Shown here: one piece after another, positions 26,268 to 36,101 of the stretch
Position numbering within the stretch: position 1 is the first letter of the stretch
How the letters are laid out: each line of letters opens with the position of its first letter
NCBI GenBank assembly: GCA_028280615.1
Contig: JANQLK010000055.1
Span: forward strand, 62,001 to 126,000
Reading direction: 5' to 3'
Length of the DNA stretch: 64,000 nt
From: Woeseiaceae bacterium
GTDB lineage: Bacteria; Pseudomonadota; Gammaproteobacteria; Steroidobacterales; Woeseiaceae
Translations under genes and position numbers: made by a program
The notes under the pieces: model-generated
Databases searched by the model: none
Told to the model about the DNA's origin: nothing
Seen by the model: only the letters and a program-made list of their open reading frames with translations

Positions 26268-26353
26268 GGCGCTGAGTCACGCCGGCGTGGAGTCGCCGGC
26301 GGCATAGATGGTACGCTCTCGGCCCTGAATCCGAGCCGGGCGTGGAGACCATC

Positions 26354-26632
26354 ATGGTGACGGCGATTGTCCTGATCAGCGCGGAGACCAACCGCATTCC
26401 CGACCTCGCGCAGAGAATTGCCGAGATGGACGGGGTCCGCGAGGTGTTCTCGGTCGCGGGCCGCCACGACCTCGTCGCGCTCGTGACCGTGTCGAAAAAC
26501 GAGGAGCTCGCGGACGTCATCTCCGACCGCATGCGCCACCTGGACGGCATCGTCGCGACCGAAACGATGATTGCGTTCCGCGCCTATTCGCAGAAGGAAC
26601 TCGAAGCGGGGTTCGAACTTGGCCTCGACTAG
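26354..26632 (+). CDS. Stand-alone Lrp/AsnC ligand-binding (RAM) domain protein
   Basis: The 92-residue protein starting MVTAIVLISAE is the alpha-beta sandwich of Lrp-type regulators without the DNA-binding helix-turn-helix: IAEMDGVREVFSVAGRHDLVALVTV and RMRHLDGIVATETMIAFRAYS. Such proteins bind amino acids and may interact with full Lrp proteins. The ATG at 26354 is chosen because GGAG is 7 bases upstream; an in-frame GTG at 26342 is the alternative. Its end overlaps the proposed start of the next MFS gene by 14 bases. Confidence 0.85.
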   Translation: MVTAIVLISAETNRIPDLAQRIAEMDGVREVFSVAGRHDLVALVTVSKNEELADVISDRMRHLDGIVATETMIAFRAYSQKELEAGFELGLD

Positions 26633-27956
26633 CGGCGCGGTCCCCAAAAGACGCTTCCTCGCGGCCCTGACCAACGTTGAGCGCCATGAGTGGGCAGCCG
26701 TCGCGCTGTCGTTCCTGCTCGTACTCGTTCTGATGACGTCGTACACCATCTTAAGGCCGGTGCGCGACGCGCTCGGCGGAGACTGGGGGAATGCCGGTCT
26801 CGCGCTGACCTGGACTGCCAATTTCGTTGTCAGCCTGCTCGCGGTTTCCGTGTACGGCTTCGCACTGACGCACGTTCGATTCCGCGTGATGGTTCCGGGG
26901 GTGTACGTGTTTTTCGCCCTGACCTTCGCATCGCTTTTCGTCCTCCGCAATCAGCTGCCCGATCCCCAGCTGGTCAACAAGATCTTCTACGTCTGGGTCA
27001 GCGTCTTCAGCCTGTTCAACCTGTCGGTCTTCTGGAGTTTCATGACCGACGTATTCGACAGCGAGCAGGCCACGCGATTGTTCGGTTTTTTTGCAGCCGG
27101 CACGACGGTGGGTGCAATCGCCGGGCCGTCGATTACTACGCTGTTCGTCGACAGCCTCGGCGTCGACGGGCTGCTGTTGCTCTCCGCCGGCCTGCTTTGC
27201 GTGCCGGTGCTGGTCATTCCGGCGCTGTGGCGGTTGAAGGAGACGAGTCTCGGCAATGCCGAAGTGAGCGCAACGCTCGCCAGGCCTCAGGCCCTTGGCA
27301 CCGATTGGTACGCCGGTTTTCGGGAGCTTGCCCGGGATCCATACCTGCTCGGCATAGCGGCATTCATTCTCCTCTACGTGACGATCAGTACGTTTGTGTA
27401 CTTCGAGCTGCAAAACCTTACGAGCGAGTACTCGCTCGAGTTCCGGGCCAAGGTCTGGGCGCTGATGGATCTGACGACCCAGGCGCTGACGCTATTGATT
27501 GCCGCGCTGGTTACCGGCCGCATCGTCAGGAAGTTCGGCATGCCTACCGCGCTCGCCATCATGCCCGTGCTCATCGCCGTCGGCGTTCTCGCGCTCGTTC
27601 TCGCGCCGACTCTGCTCGTGTTGGGTCTGTTCCAGGTCGGGCGTCGCGTCGGCAACTACGCCATTACCCGGCCAAGCCGCGAAATGCTGTTCACGGTGCT
27701 CGACCGCGAAGCGCGTTTCAAATCGAAGCCGGTCATCGACGTCGTGGTGTATCGAGCCGGCGACGTCGCGACGTCGTGGATCTTCACGCTGTTGGTGGCA
27801 TCGACCGGGCTCGGGCTTGCGGGGATTGCCGTGGTCATCAGCGGCGTGGCAATCGCCTGGGGCGCCGTCGCGGTCTGGGTCGGCCGCCGCTACCTGCAAC
27901 GCGCCGCGGTGGATGCGGACGCGCATGAGGCCCCGTCCAGCGCACTGCCGGAGTGA
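26619..27956 (+). CDS. Major facilitator / nucleotide-transporter-like membrane protein
   Basis: A hydrophobic protein of about 445 residues with about 12 membrane segments. The first ends in MTSYTILRPVRDALGG, resembling the LRPxRDxxG signature of the NTT (ATP/ADP translocase-like) branch of the MFS. DVFDSEQATRLFGFFAAGTTVGAIAGP and PSREMLFTVLDREARFKSKPVIDVVVYRAGD are further family segments. The start is uncertain: ATG 26571 overlaps the RAM gene by 62 bases, and TTG 26619 overlaps by 14. I use the TTG. The substrate could be a nucleotide but is not provable here. Confidence 0.75.
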   Translation: MASTSGAVPKRRFLAALTNVERHEWAAVALSFLLVLVLMTSYTILRPVRDALGGDWGNAGLALTWTANFVVSLLAVSVYGFALTHVRFRVMVPGVYVFFALTFASLFVLRNQLPDPQLVNKIFYVWVSVFSLFNLSVFWSFMTDVFDSEQATRLFGFFAAGTTVGAIAGPSITTLFVDSLGVDGLLLLSAGLLCVPVLVIPALWRLKETSLGNAEVSATLARPQALGTDWYAGFRELARDPYLLGIAAFILLYVTISTFVYFELQNLTSEYSLEFRAKVWALMDLTTQALTLLIAALVTGRIVRKFGMPTALAIMPVLIAVGVLALVLAPTLLVLGLFQVGRRVGNYAITRPSREMLFTVLDREARFKSKPVIDVVVYRAGDVATSWIFTLLVASTGLGLAGIAVVISGVAIAWGAVAVWVGRRYLQRAAVDADAHEAPSSALPE

Positions 27957-27996
27957 GCGGCAGCCGCAGGTCGTTACTCGATCAGGGATTAGGTAT

Positions 27997-29202
<1,206 letters not shown>

Positions 29203-29214
29203 GGGCAGCCTGAG

Positions 29215-29799
29215 ATGAAGAAGCCGGCGCCGAGCTACGAGACCCCCGAGGTTCGTGAAACCGCGGAGCTCATCCGCGGCCGCCGCACGATCGACCTCTA
29301 TCTGCAGACGCCCGTGCCCGGGGAGCTCGTCCGCGACGCGATCGAGACCGCGATCTGGGCGCCCAATCACCATGTCACGGAACCCTGGCGCTTCTACCTC
29401 CTGGGCGAGGAGGCAAAGACCCGCTGCCTGGATCTTTGCTACGACATCGTGTCCGCCACCAAGGGTGAAGAAAAGGCCGCTTTCAAGCGCCGGAGCTGGT
29501 CGGAGAAGCCCGGCTGGCTGGTCGTCACGTGCGAGCGGTCCGACGACGAATTGCGTCAGCGTGAAGACTACGGCGCCTGCTGTGCGGCCGTGCAGAACCT
29601 GCTGTTATACCTTTGGAAGGTCGGCCTCGGTTCGAAATGGACGACCGGCCCCATCACGCGCGACGACCGGTTCGCCGAGATCGTCGGCTTCGACCCGGCC
29701 CAGGCCTTCGTCGTCGGGCTGATCTGGTTCGGCTACGCGAAGGTCACGCCCGAGCAGTCGCGCCGGCCGCTGGCCGAGGTCCTCGAGACGCTGCCCTGA
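29215..29799 (+). CDS. Nitroreductase family FMN oxidoreductase
   Basis: The 194-residue protein has the nitroreductase layout: ELIRGRRTIDLY for FMN contact, AIWAPNHHVTEPWRFYLL, a middle helix AAVQNLLLYLWKVGLGSKW, and a C-terminal VVGLIWFGYAKVTPEQSRRPL. It uses NAD(P)H to reduce nitroaromatics, quinones or similar compounds. It follows the thiolase gene by 12 bases. The physiological substrate is unknown. Confidence 0.9.
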   Translation: MKKPAPSYETPEVRETAELIRGRRTIDLYLQTPVPGELVRDAIETAIWAPNHHVTEPWRFYLLGEEAKTRCLDLCYDIVSATKGEEKAAFKRRSWSEKPGWLVVTCERSDDELRQREDYGACCAAVQNLLLYLWKVGLGSKWTTGPITRDDRFAEIVGFDPAQAFVVGLIWFGYAKVTPEQSRRPLAEVLETLP

Positions 29800-29841
29800 C
29801 GGGCTTGCCCTGGACGGACCTGCCGCGTACGATCCGCAAAC

Positions 29842-29860
29842 GATAATCATTCTCATTAGT
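29842..29860. promoter_or_regulatory. Putative Fur box
   Basis: GATAATCATTCTCATTAGT matches 14 of 19 positions of the classical Fur box GATAATGATAATCATTATC. It sits about 48 bases before the start of the exported HhH protein gene, in a 108-base gap, and predicts iron-repressed transcription of the following two genes. Confidence 0.6.
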
Positions 29861-29907
29861 GGATGGTGCCGGTCCGGCCCCATTCGATGCCTGCCTGGAG
29901 AGTTCCC

Positions 29908-30513
29908 ATGCGTTTTCTCACGATACTGATCCTTGCCCTCGGCATGCCGGCAGCGGGCCTCGCCGGCCCTCTGAGCCCGAACCTCGCGAGCAAGGACGAA
30001 CTGGCGGCGCTGGAAGGTGTTGACGCCGCGATTGCGGATGCGATCGTCAACGGTCGGCCATACCTGACGGCAGGGCAGTTCGCGGCCGCGCTCGACGGCA
30101 GGCTCGATGACGATGCGCGCGCGGGCCTGTTCGCTGCCGTGTTTCGGCCGATCAACCTGAACACGGCGAGCGAGGCCGAGATCATGCTGATCCCGGGCAT
30201 GTCGAAGCGCATGGCGCACGAGTTCGAAGAGTACCGGCCGTACCGGGACATGCAGCAGTTTCGACGCGAGATCGGCAAGTACGTCGACGACGAGGAAGTC
30301 GCGCGCCTCGAGCAGTTCGTGTTCATTCCGCTCGATCTGAATACGGCGAGCGAGGACGCCATCATGCAAATCCCGGGCATGAGCAAGCGCATGGCGCACG
30401 AGTTCGAGGAATACCGGCCGTACCGGGACATGCAGCAGTTTCGACGCGAGATCGGCAAGTACGTCGACGAGGACGAAGTCGCGCGCCTCGAAAGCTACGT
30501 CACGATCGAGTAG
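29908..30513 (+). CDS. Exported helix-hairpin-helix (ComEA-like) repeat protein
   Basis: The 201-residue protein has a signal peptide (residues 1-20, MRFLTILILALGMPAAGLAG) and three HhH-type units. The first, degenerate unit reads LASKDELAALEGVDAAIADAI. Two almost identical units follow: INLNTASEAEIMLIPGMSKRM and LDLNTASEDAIMQIPGMSKRM, each leading into EFEEYRPYRDMQQFRREIGKYVD. The LNTAS...IPGM pattern is that of ComEA/HhH proteins that bind DNA or a protein partner. The ATG at 29908 has GGAG 7 bases upstream. A putative Fur box precedes it and an MsrQ-like gene follows by 11 bases, so iron-regulated membrane redox function is suggested. Confidence 0.82.
   Translation: MRFLTILILALGMPAAGLAGPLSPNLASKDELAALEGVDAAIADAIVNGRPYLTAGQFAAALDGRLDDDARAGLFAAVFRPINLNTASEAEIMLIPGMSKRMAHEFEEYRPYRDMQQFRREIGKYVDDEEVARLEQFVFIPLDLNTASEDAIMQIPGMSKRMAHEFEEYRPYRDMQQFRREIGKYVDEDEVARLESYVTIE
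30151..30490 (+). repeat. Tandem duplication within the HhH gene (two copies, 180-bp period)
   Basis: Bases 30151-30310 and 30331-30490 are nearly identical at a shift of exactly 180 bases. In the stretch 30241-30290, which repeats at 30421-30470, every base is the same. The copies differ mainly near their first 50 bases. The period equals 60 codons, so the frame is kept. Confidence 0.9.
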
Positions 30514-30524
30514 GGATTGCTGCG

Positions 30525-31121
30525 ATGGCGGCCGCAAGGCCGATGCGGCTCGATCGCGCGATCCTGTGGCTCGTGCTGGCCGCCCCCCTGGCCTTGCAGA
30601 CCTGGCGGTTTGCGATCGAAAAGACCTACTACGGGGAATACCTGCACTGGAGCGGGCAGTGGGGCGCACGGCTGCTGCTTGCGACGCTCGCTGTCTCGGC
30701 GCTCAGGCGCTTCCTGCCGCGCGCAGGTGTCTCGCGCTGGCTTCTCAGGCGGCGCCGGGACCTGGGCCTCATCACGTTCACGTATGCTGCCGCGCACATC
30801 GTCGCCTATCTCTGGCGCAAGATGGACTGGAGCCTGATAGTGAGGGAGGCGCAGGATGCGGGCCTCGCGATCGGCTGGCTTGCTGGCGCAATTCTGATCG
30901 CCCTTGCGCTGACCAGCAACGACACTTCCGTGCGGCGCATGGGCCGCCGCTGGCGGGCATTGCACAAGAGTGTCTATGTCGCCGGGATACTGACCTTCGC
31001 GCACTGGATACTGACCGCCTTCGATCCGGCGGCCGGCTGGCTGCATGCCGTCGTGTTGATCGCTCTGCTACTGCTACGACTCGCGCCGCAGCGGGCTGCT
31101 AGCGGTCGAATCGCCGGATGA
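30525..31121 (+). CDS. Ferric-reductase-like / MsrQ-type haem membrane protein
   Basis: The 198-residue protein has about five membrane helices. Histidines at haem-ligand positions appear in FTYAAAHIVAYLW and in ALHKSVYVAGILTFAHWIL, the second being typical of YedZ/MsrQ (WRxLHxxxY...HW). MsrQ feeds electrons from the quinone pool to the periplasmic reductase MsrP. No msrP gene is in the window, so a different partner, possibly the HhH protein encoded just before, may be used. It probably shares that gene's Fur-type control. Confidence 0.8.
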   Translation: MAAARPMRLDRAILWLVLAAPLALQTWRFAIEKTYYGEYLHWSGQWGARLLLATLAVSALRRFLPRAGVSRWLLRRRRDLGLITFTYAAAHIVAYLWRKMDWSLIVREAQDAGLAIGWLAGAILIALALTSNDTSVRRMGRRWRALHKSVYVAGILTFAHWILTAFDPAAGWLHAVVLIALLLLRLAPQRAASGRIAG

Positions 31122-31266
31122 CGGCGCGGTCGCGCCCGATACGGACTTTCGCCGGCAGTTCGCGAACCCGGCGGCCCTGCCACATCGCAAACGTGATGCC
31201 GGACAGTAGCGCGACGAGGGCGAGATAAAACAACAGGTTGGAGCCTTGCACGACTTCTTCGTTCAT
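31099..31266 (-). CDS. Small single-span membrane protein
   Basis: The 55-residue product starting MNEEVVQGSNLLFYLALVALLSGITF has one clear membrane helix followed by a short basic tail (RRVRELPAKVRIGRDR). The ATG at 31266 has a GA-rich stretch (GAGGGTG) 8 bases upstream. Its 3' end overlaps the end of the convergent MsrQ-like gene by 23 bases. The family is unknown. Confidence 0.4.
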   Translation of the reverse strand: MNEEVVQGSNLLFYLALVALLSGITFAMWQGRRVRELPAKVRIGRDRAVIRRFDR

Positions 31267-31372
31267 TTCCGGACACCCTCGATGCTGAATTCCTATACTC
31301 AACCATAGCCGAGGATTCGGGATTTCCGAGCCCGTGTTACGGTTTGTTACAAGCTGTCGCGCCGCGGGCGGC

Positions 31373-32599
31373 TCAGTCGCTAGCCAGCTGGTCGCGGCGA
31401 TGCACGATCCTGGGGCAAAGGACCGGCCGGGCGAGGAAGATCAGCGAGACCGCGGCGGTCACGAGGCCGATGATGATGACCGAATTGCGCACCGTTCCGT
31501 CGTAGATCATCGCCGCCAGGAGCGCGCCCGCCGCGCCGAAGATGTTCTGCAGCGTGCCGATGATCGACGAGGCGACGCCCGCGATGCGCGGCAAGGGATC
31601 CAGCGCCAGGACCGTGGCGTTCGCCATCAGGATCGCGACCGTGAACATGTACAGGCAGACACTCGTCCACAGCCACCAGAACGGCGCGGCGTCGAGCCAC
31701 GCGATCGTCAGGAGCTGCGTGCCCGAGATCGCCATGAGCGCGACGCCGAAGCCGATCGAGGCCAGCTGCTCGAGCCGTGTGACCAGCCAGCGATTGAAGA
31801 TCGAACCGATCAGGATCGATATCCCGGCGAGCGCGAATATCAGGCCGTACTGCTGAACGCCAAAGCCGTATACCTCGACGGCGAGCGCGGCTGACACCGC
31901 GATGATCGACATGAAGCCGGCCGGCAGGGAGACCAGCAGCAGCAGGCCGAACACGCTCTGCCGATGCGAGAAAAACTCGGTAAAGCTCGCCTTAAGCTGC
32001 CGCAGCGGATGTCCGTCGCGATTCGGCGTATGGGTTTCGTAGAGGTTCAGGCGGATCAGCACAAGGATCGCCGCCGCGAACAACGCGATCGCGATGAACG
32101 GCGCGCGCCAGTCCCAGCGCGTAATCAACAGCGCGCCGATACTCGGCGCGACGACCGGCGCGAAGGTAAAAATCATCGTCATGAGCGACATGAGCCTGGC
32201 CGCTTCCTGGCCGTGGGCAATATCGCGGACGATGGCCCTCGACACGACGATGGCCGCCGCGGCGCCGAAGCCCTGCACGAAACGCGCCGTGAGAATCAGC
32301 CACATCTCGCTGGCCGAGGCGGTCACGACGGCCGCCGTTAAGAAGACAGCGAGAAACGCATACAGCACCGGCAGGCGGCCCGCGCGATCCGACAACAGGC
32401 CGGCCGGAATCTGGCCCAGGGCCATGCCCGCCATGAAGATGCCGATGATCTGCTGACCCCGGGTCATCGAGGTGCCCAGCGCGTCCACCATGAACGGGAT
32501 CGCGGGCAGGCTCAGATCGACACTCAGCGCCGCGACCCCTGTCATCAGGCCGAGCGTGATTATGAAGCTGAGCTTCGGTTGAATGGAAAGTTGGGACAC
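31373..32599 (-). CDS. Bcr/CflA-type multidrug efflux MFS transporter
   Basis: The 408-residue protein has 12 hydrophobic segments. The N-terminal VDLSLPAIPFMVDALG, the motif GQIPAGLLSDRAGRLPVLY and the loop RFVQGFGAAAAIVVSRAIVRDI are diagnostic of the Bcr/CflA drug:H+ antiporter family. It exports drugs or small metabolites from the cytoplasm; the natural substrate is unknown. It lies beside hutI on the same strand with 79 bases between them, so a separate promoter is possible. Confidence 0.9.
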   Translation of the reverse strand: MSQLSIQPKLSFIITLGLMTGVAALSVDLSLPAIPFMVDALGTSMTRGQQIIGIFMAGMALGQIPAGLLSDRAGRLPVLYAFLAVFLTAAVVTASASEMWLILTARFVQGFGAAAAIVVSRAIVRDIAHGQEAARLMSLMTMIFTFAPVVAPSIGALLITRWDWRAPFIAIALFAAAILVLIRLNLYETHTPNRDGHPLRQLKASFTEFFSHRQSVFGLLLLVSLPAGFMSIIAVSAALAVEVYGFGVQQYGLIFALAGISILIGSIFNRWLVTRLEQLASIGFGVALMAISGTQLLTIAWLDAAPFWWLWTSVCLYMFTVAILMANATVLALDPLPRIAGVASSIIGTLQNIFGAAGALLAAMIYDGTVRNSVIIIGLVTAAVSLIFLARPVLCPRIVHRRDQLASD

Positions 32600-32678
32600 G
32601 TCGCGGTGGCTCGGGCGTGGCGTTTGAGAATAGTCTCTGGTGTCGTGTCCCGCAAATAACTCGCACGATTCAGCGCTT

Positions 32679-33899
32679 CTAGCCGAGGTCGAAGTCGAGC
32701 CCCTCTACGATGAGTCCGTCAAGCGGGCTCACGCCCATCCAGTAGCTCAAGTCGCGCGGATGCGCGATGTCCCAGATCGCGAGGTCCGCGCGCAGTCCCA
32801 CGTCCAGTATTCCGCGGTCGTCCAGTCCGAGTGCTCGGGCCGCCTCGCGCGTCGCACCGGCCAGGCACTCGGCCGGCGTCAGGCCGAACAGCCGGCTGGC
32901 CATGGCCATCGCCGCCGGAAGCGACGCGAGCGGCGAGGTGCCGGGATTGAGGTCGGTTGCGATCGCGATCGGTACGCCCAGCTCGCGAAGCATCGCCACG
33001 GGCGGCTTTCGGGTCTCGCCCAGCGTCAGGTACGCGCCCGGCAGCAGCACGGCCGCGGTGCCGGCTTCGGCCATGGCCCGGATACCGGCGTCGGCCGCAT
33101 ACTCGAGATGATCGGCGGACAGCGCGTTGAAATGCGCGGCGAGTTCGGCGCCGCCGCCATCGCTCAGCTGGTCGGCATGCAGCTTGACGGGCAGGCCGGC
33201 CTCGACCGTTGCACGGAACAATCGTGCCACCTGCGGCGCGCTGAACGCGATGGTTTCGACATAGGCGTCCACGGCATCGGCCAGTTCGTTCTCGACGATG
33301 TCCGGCAAAAGCTCGGCGATGATCTGGTCGATGTAGCGGTCGGCGCGGCCTTCGAACTCGGCCGGTATCGCATGTGCTGCCAGCAGGGTCGTACGAATGC
33401 TCAGGCCCGAGGACCTGCCGAGGTTGCGCGCGACGGACAGCATCTTGAGCTCGCTGGCAACGTCGAGACCGTAGCCGGACTTCACTTCGACCGTCGCCGC
33501 GCCCGACCGCGCGAGCTGCCTCAGGCGATCGTGCGCCGAGTCGTACAGCTCGTCGATCTCGGCGGCGCGGGTTGCTGCCACGGTCGAACGAATACCGCCG
33601 CCGGCGGCCGCGATGTCGGCATAGCTCTCGCCGCCGAGCCGCCGCTCATACTCGTCCGCGCGGTCGCCCGCGAACACGAGGTGGGTGTGACAGTCGATCA
33701 GCGCCGGCGTGATCCAGCGCCCGCCCAGCGAGCGCCGTTCCTCCGCTTCCCCGGCAGGCAAATCCGCGGCCGGTCCCAGCCAGGCGATACGCCCGTCGCG
33801 AATGGCGATCGCGCCATCGTCGACGACGCCGTAGCCGTCTTCGGCCGGGCGCATCGTCGCAAGCTTCGCGTCGATGAATAGCAAATCCCAATTGCTCAT
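32679..33899 (-). CDS. hutI: Imidazolonepropionase
   Basis: This 406-residue amidohydrolase opens the imidazolone ring of 4-imidazolone-5-propionate to formiminoglutamate, step three of histidine degradation. It has the zinc site HTH in PALIDCHTHLVFAGDRADEYE, the substrate motif GGGIRSTVAATR, VEVKSGYGLD, and LKLHADQLSDGG. Its start is 53 bases from the divergent hutF start, and a TGTATATACA palindrome lies between them. Confidence 0.95.
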   Translation of the reverse strand: MSNWDLLFIDAKLATMRPAEDGYGVVDDGAIAIRDGRIAWLGPAADLPAGEAEERRSLGGRWITPALIDCHTHLVFAGDRADEYERRLGGESYADIAAAGGGIRSTVAATRAAEIDELYDSAHDRLRQLARSGAATVEVKSGYGLDVASELKMLSVARNLGRSSGLSIRTTLLAAHAIPAEFEGRADRYIDQIIAELLPDIVENELADAVDAYVETIAFSAPQVARLFRATVEAGLPVKLHADQLSDGGGAELAAHFNALSADHLEYAADAGIRAMAEAGTAAVLLPGAYLTLGETRKPPVAMLRELGVPIAIATDLNPGTSPLASLPAAMAMASRLFGLTPAECLAGATREAARALGLDDRGILDVGLRADLAIWDIAHPRDLSYWMGVSPLDGLIVEGLDFDLG

Positions 33900-33926
33900 T
33901 GCGTCGCAATCTACCCTAGTCTAACC

Positions 33927-33936
33927 TGTATATACA
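33927..33936. promoter_or_regulatory. Putative HutC operator between hutI and hutF
   Basis: TGTATATACA is a perfect 10-bp palindrome that fits the TGTA-N2-TACA pattern reported for HutC. It is in the 53-base divergent gap, where binding would block both promoters. HutC is encoded two genes away and would be released by urocanate. Confidence 0.7.
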
Positions 33937-33952
33937 ACTTCGACGGGACTCC

Positions 33953-35329
33953 ATGAAAAGCATCCACGCAAAGAAGGCCCTGCTGCCGACCGGTTGGGCG
34001 GACGACGTACGAATTCTCACCGAGCAGGGGCGCATGACCGCGATCACCCCGGAACAGGCGCCGGCCCGCGAGGACTGGCAGGCCGATTGTGTCATGCCGG
34101 GACTGGCCAACGCCCACAGCCACGCCTTCCAGCGCGGGCTGGCCGGCCGCACCGAGCAGCGTTCGCCGAGCGGGCAGGACACGTTCTGGACCTGGCGCGA
34201 GCGCATGTACGAGCTCGCGAATGCCATCGACCCCGAGCGGCTGCGCGTCATCGCGCGCCAGGCCTATGCCGAGATGCTGTGCGCGGGTTACACGTCGGTC
34301 GCCGAATTCCATTACCTGCATCGCTCACCGGGCAGCGACGGCGTCGATACGGCCATGTTCAAGGCGATCCGCAAGGCGGCCGCCGACGCGGGCATTCGTC
34401 TCTGCTACGTCCCGGTGCTGTATGAACGGTCGGGTTTCGGAAGCGACGGGCCCGCGCCCGAACAGGCGCGCTTCGCGCCCGGCGTCGACGCGTTTATGCA
34501 GCACGTCGACACCGTTGCCGACGGCATCGACGACGACTCGAAGGCGCTGCTCACGATTGGCATCGGCGCACACAGCATTCGCGCCGTTACGGCCGAGTCG
34601 CTCGCCGTCGTCGCTGCCTGGGCGAATGCGAACCGGCGGCCCATGCACATCCACATCGCCGAGCAGCAGCGCGAGGTCGACCAGGCGCTGGCCTTCTACA
34701 ATCGCCGGCCCGTGCGCTGGCTGCTCGAGCACTGCGACGTGGGCGAGAACTGGTGCCTCGTGCACGCCACCCACATGGACGCCGATGAGGTCGAAGCGGC
34801 GGCCGCGAGCGGCGCGGTCGTGTGCCTGTGTCCGAGCACCGAGGCGAATCTCGGCGACGGGCTGTTCGCGCTGCGCGACTATCTCGAACACGACGGCCGC
34901 ATCGCGATCGGTTCCGACAGCCACATCTCGATCAACCCGTTCGAGGAGCTGCGCTGGCTCGAGTACGGGCAGCGGCTTGTGACGCGGACCCGTAACGTGG
35001 CCACGGTCCGCGATGCGCACTCGGGCCGAGAGCTTTACGAACGCGCGCTCGAAGGCGGCGCGCAGGCGCTCGGCGTGTCGCCGCCCGGGCTCGTCGAGCG
35101 CGCCCACGCCGATCTCGTCTGCCTGTATGGCGAAGACCCGATGCTCGCGGGTCACGACGATCGAACGCGGCTCGACGCGCTCGTGTTCTCGGGATACCGC
35201 TTTCCGGTCGAACGCGTGATGGTCGGCGGCCGATGGGTCGTCAAGGCCGGCGAACACCGGCGCGCCGGCGATACGCGCGGCGCGTTTGCCAGCGCCGCGC
35301 GCGCGCTGGCCGGTGCAGCACGCGCTTAG
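33953..35329 (+). CDS. hutF: Formiminoglutamate deiminase
   Basis: The 458-residue amidohydrolase removes ammonia from N-formimino-L-glutamate to give N-formyl-L-glutamate. Metal and catalytic segments are visible: PGLANAHSHAFQRGLAGR (HxH), HIHIAEQQREVDQ, LVHATHMDADE and IGSDSHISINPFEELR. The KKALLPTGW opening is typical of HutF. It starts the operon hutF-hutC-hutU-hutH-hutG and, together with HutG, defines the five-step route that yields formate rather than formamide. Confidence 0.95.
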   Translation: MKSIHAKKALLPTGWADDVRILTEQGRMTAITPEQAPAREDWQADCVMPGLANAHSHAFQRGLAGRTEQRSPSGQDTFWTWRERMYELANAIDPERLRVIARQAYAEMLCAGYTSVAEFHYLHRSPGSDGVDTAMFKAIRKAAADAGIRLCYVPVLYERSGFGSDGPAPEQARFAPGVDAFMQHVDTVADGIDDDSKALLTIGIGAHSIRAVTAESLAVVAAWANANRRPMHIHIAEQQREVDQALAFYNRRPVRWLLEHCDVGENWCLVHATHMDADEVEAAAASGAVVCLCPSTEANLGDGLFALRDYLEHDGRIAIGSDSHISINPFEELRWLEYGQRLVTRTRNVATVRDAHSGRELYERALEGGAQALGVSPPGLVERAHADLVCLYGEDPMLAGHDDRTRLDALVFSGYRFPVERVMVGGRWVVKAGEHRRAGDTRGAFASAARALAGAARA

Positions 35330-35333
35330 TGCA

Positions 35334-36101
35334 ATGTCGAGTCAGGCGACACCGCGCTACCAGCAGCTCAAGGACGAGATCGTCGAACGCATATCGAACG
35401 GCGAACTGAAACCGGGCGATCGAGTGCCGTCCGAGAACGACCTCGTCGTGTCGGGCAGCGTGTCGCGAATGACCGCGAACCGCGCGCTGCGGGAACTGAC
35501 CGACGAGGGCTACGTCAAGCGCGTCGCCGGACGCGGTACCTTCGTCGCCGACTTCCGCGCGCGCTCGCACGTGCTCGAAGTGCAGGACATCGCCGTGGAG
35601 ATCGAGGCCCGCGGGCACGTGTATTCGAGCCGCGTGTTGAGGAGCTCACGGCAGCGTGCGCGGGGCGAGGTGGCCCGGGCGCTCGATGTCGATCAGGGTA
35701 CCGACGTGTGCCATCTCATGCTCGTGCACTACGAGAACACCGTGCCGGTACAGCTCGAGGACCGGCATGTGCTCGTAAGCTTCGCGCCCGAGTGCGCCGA
35801 CCAGGACTTCGAATCGCACACGCCGAGCGCCTACCTGTCGTCGATCGCGCCGATGACCGAAGCGGAACAGGTCGTCCGCGCCGCGATGCCGAACCGGGCG
35901 GTTCGCCGTCACCTCGCAATGGGCACGGGCGAGCCTGCGCTCGTCGTGCTCAGGCGAACCTGGTCGAGCGGGCGTCCCGTGACGATCGCGCGCCTGCATC
36001 ACCCGGCCAGCCGCTACGAACTGACGGGCCACTACACGCCGCCGGGCAGCAAGCGCGCCGCCCCGGCCGGAGCGGCGCAACTGGAGACACTGACACAATG
36101 A
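35334..36101 (+). CDS. hutC: Histidine utilisation repressor, GntR family
   Basis: The 255-residue regulator has an N-terminal winged helix ([29 protein letters not shown], then [28 protein letters not shown]) and a UTRA ligand-binding domain from about residue 95, containing [26 protein letters not shown]. HutC represses hut genes until urocanate binds. The start at 35334 follows the hutF stop by 4 bases. Its own stop overlaps the hutU start (ATGA). It is inside the operon it would control. Confidence 0.94.
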   Translation: MSSQATPRYQQLKDEIVERISNGELKPGDRVPSENDLVVSGSVSRMTANRALRELTDEGYVKRVAGRGTFVADFRARSHVLEVQDIAVEIEARGHVYSSRVLRSSRQRARGEVARALDVDQGTDVCHLMLVHYENTVPVQLEDRHVLVSFAPECADQDFESHTPSAYLSSIAPMTEAEQVVRAAMPNRAVRRHLAMGTGEPALVVLRRTWSSGRPVTIARLHHPASRYELTGHYTPPGSKRAAPAGAAQLETLTQ

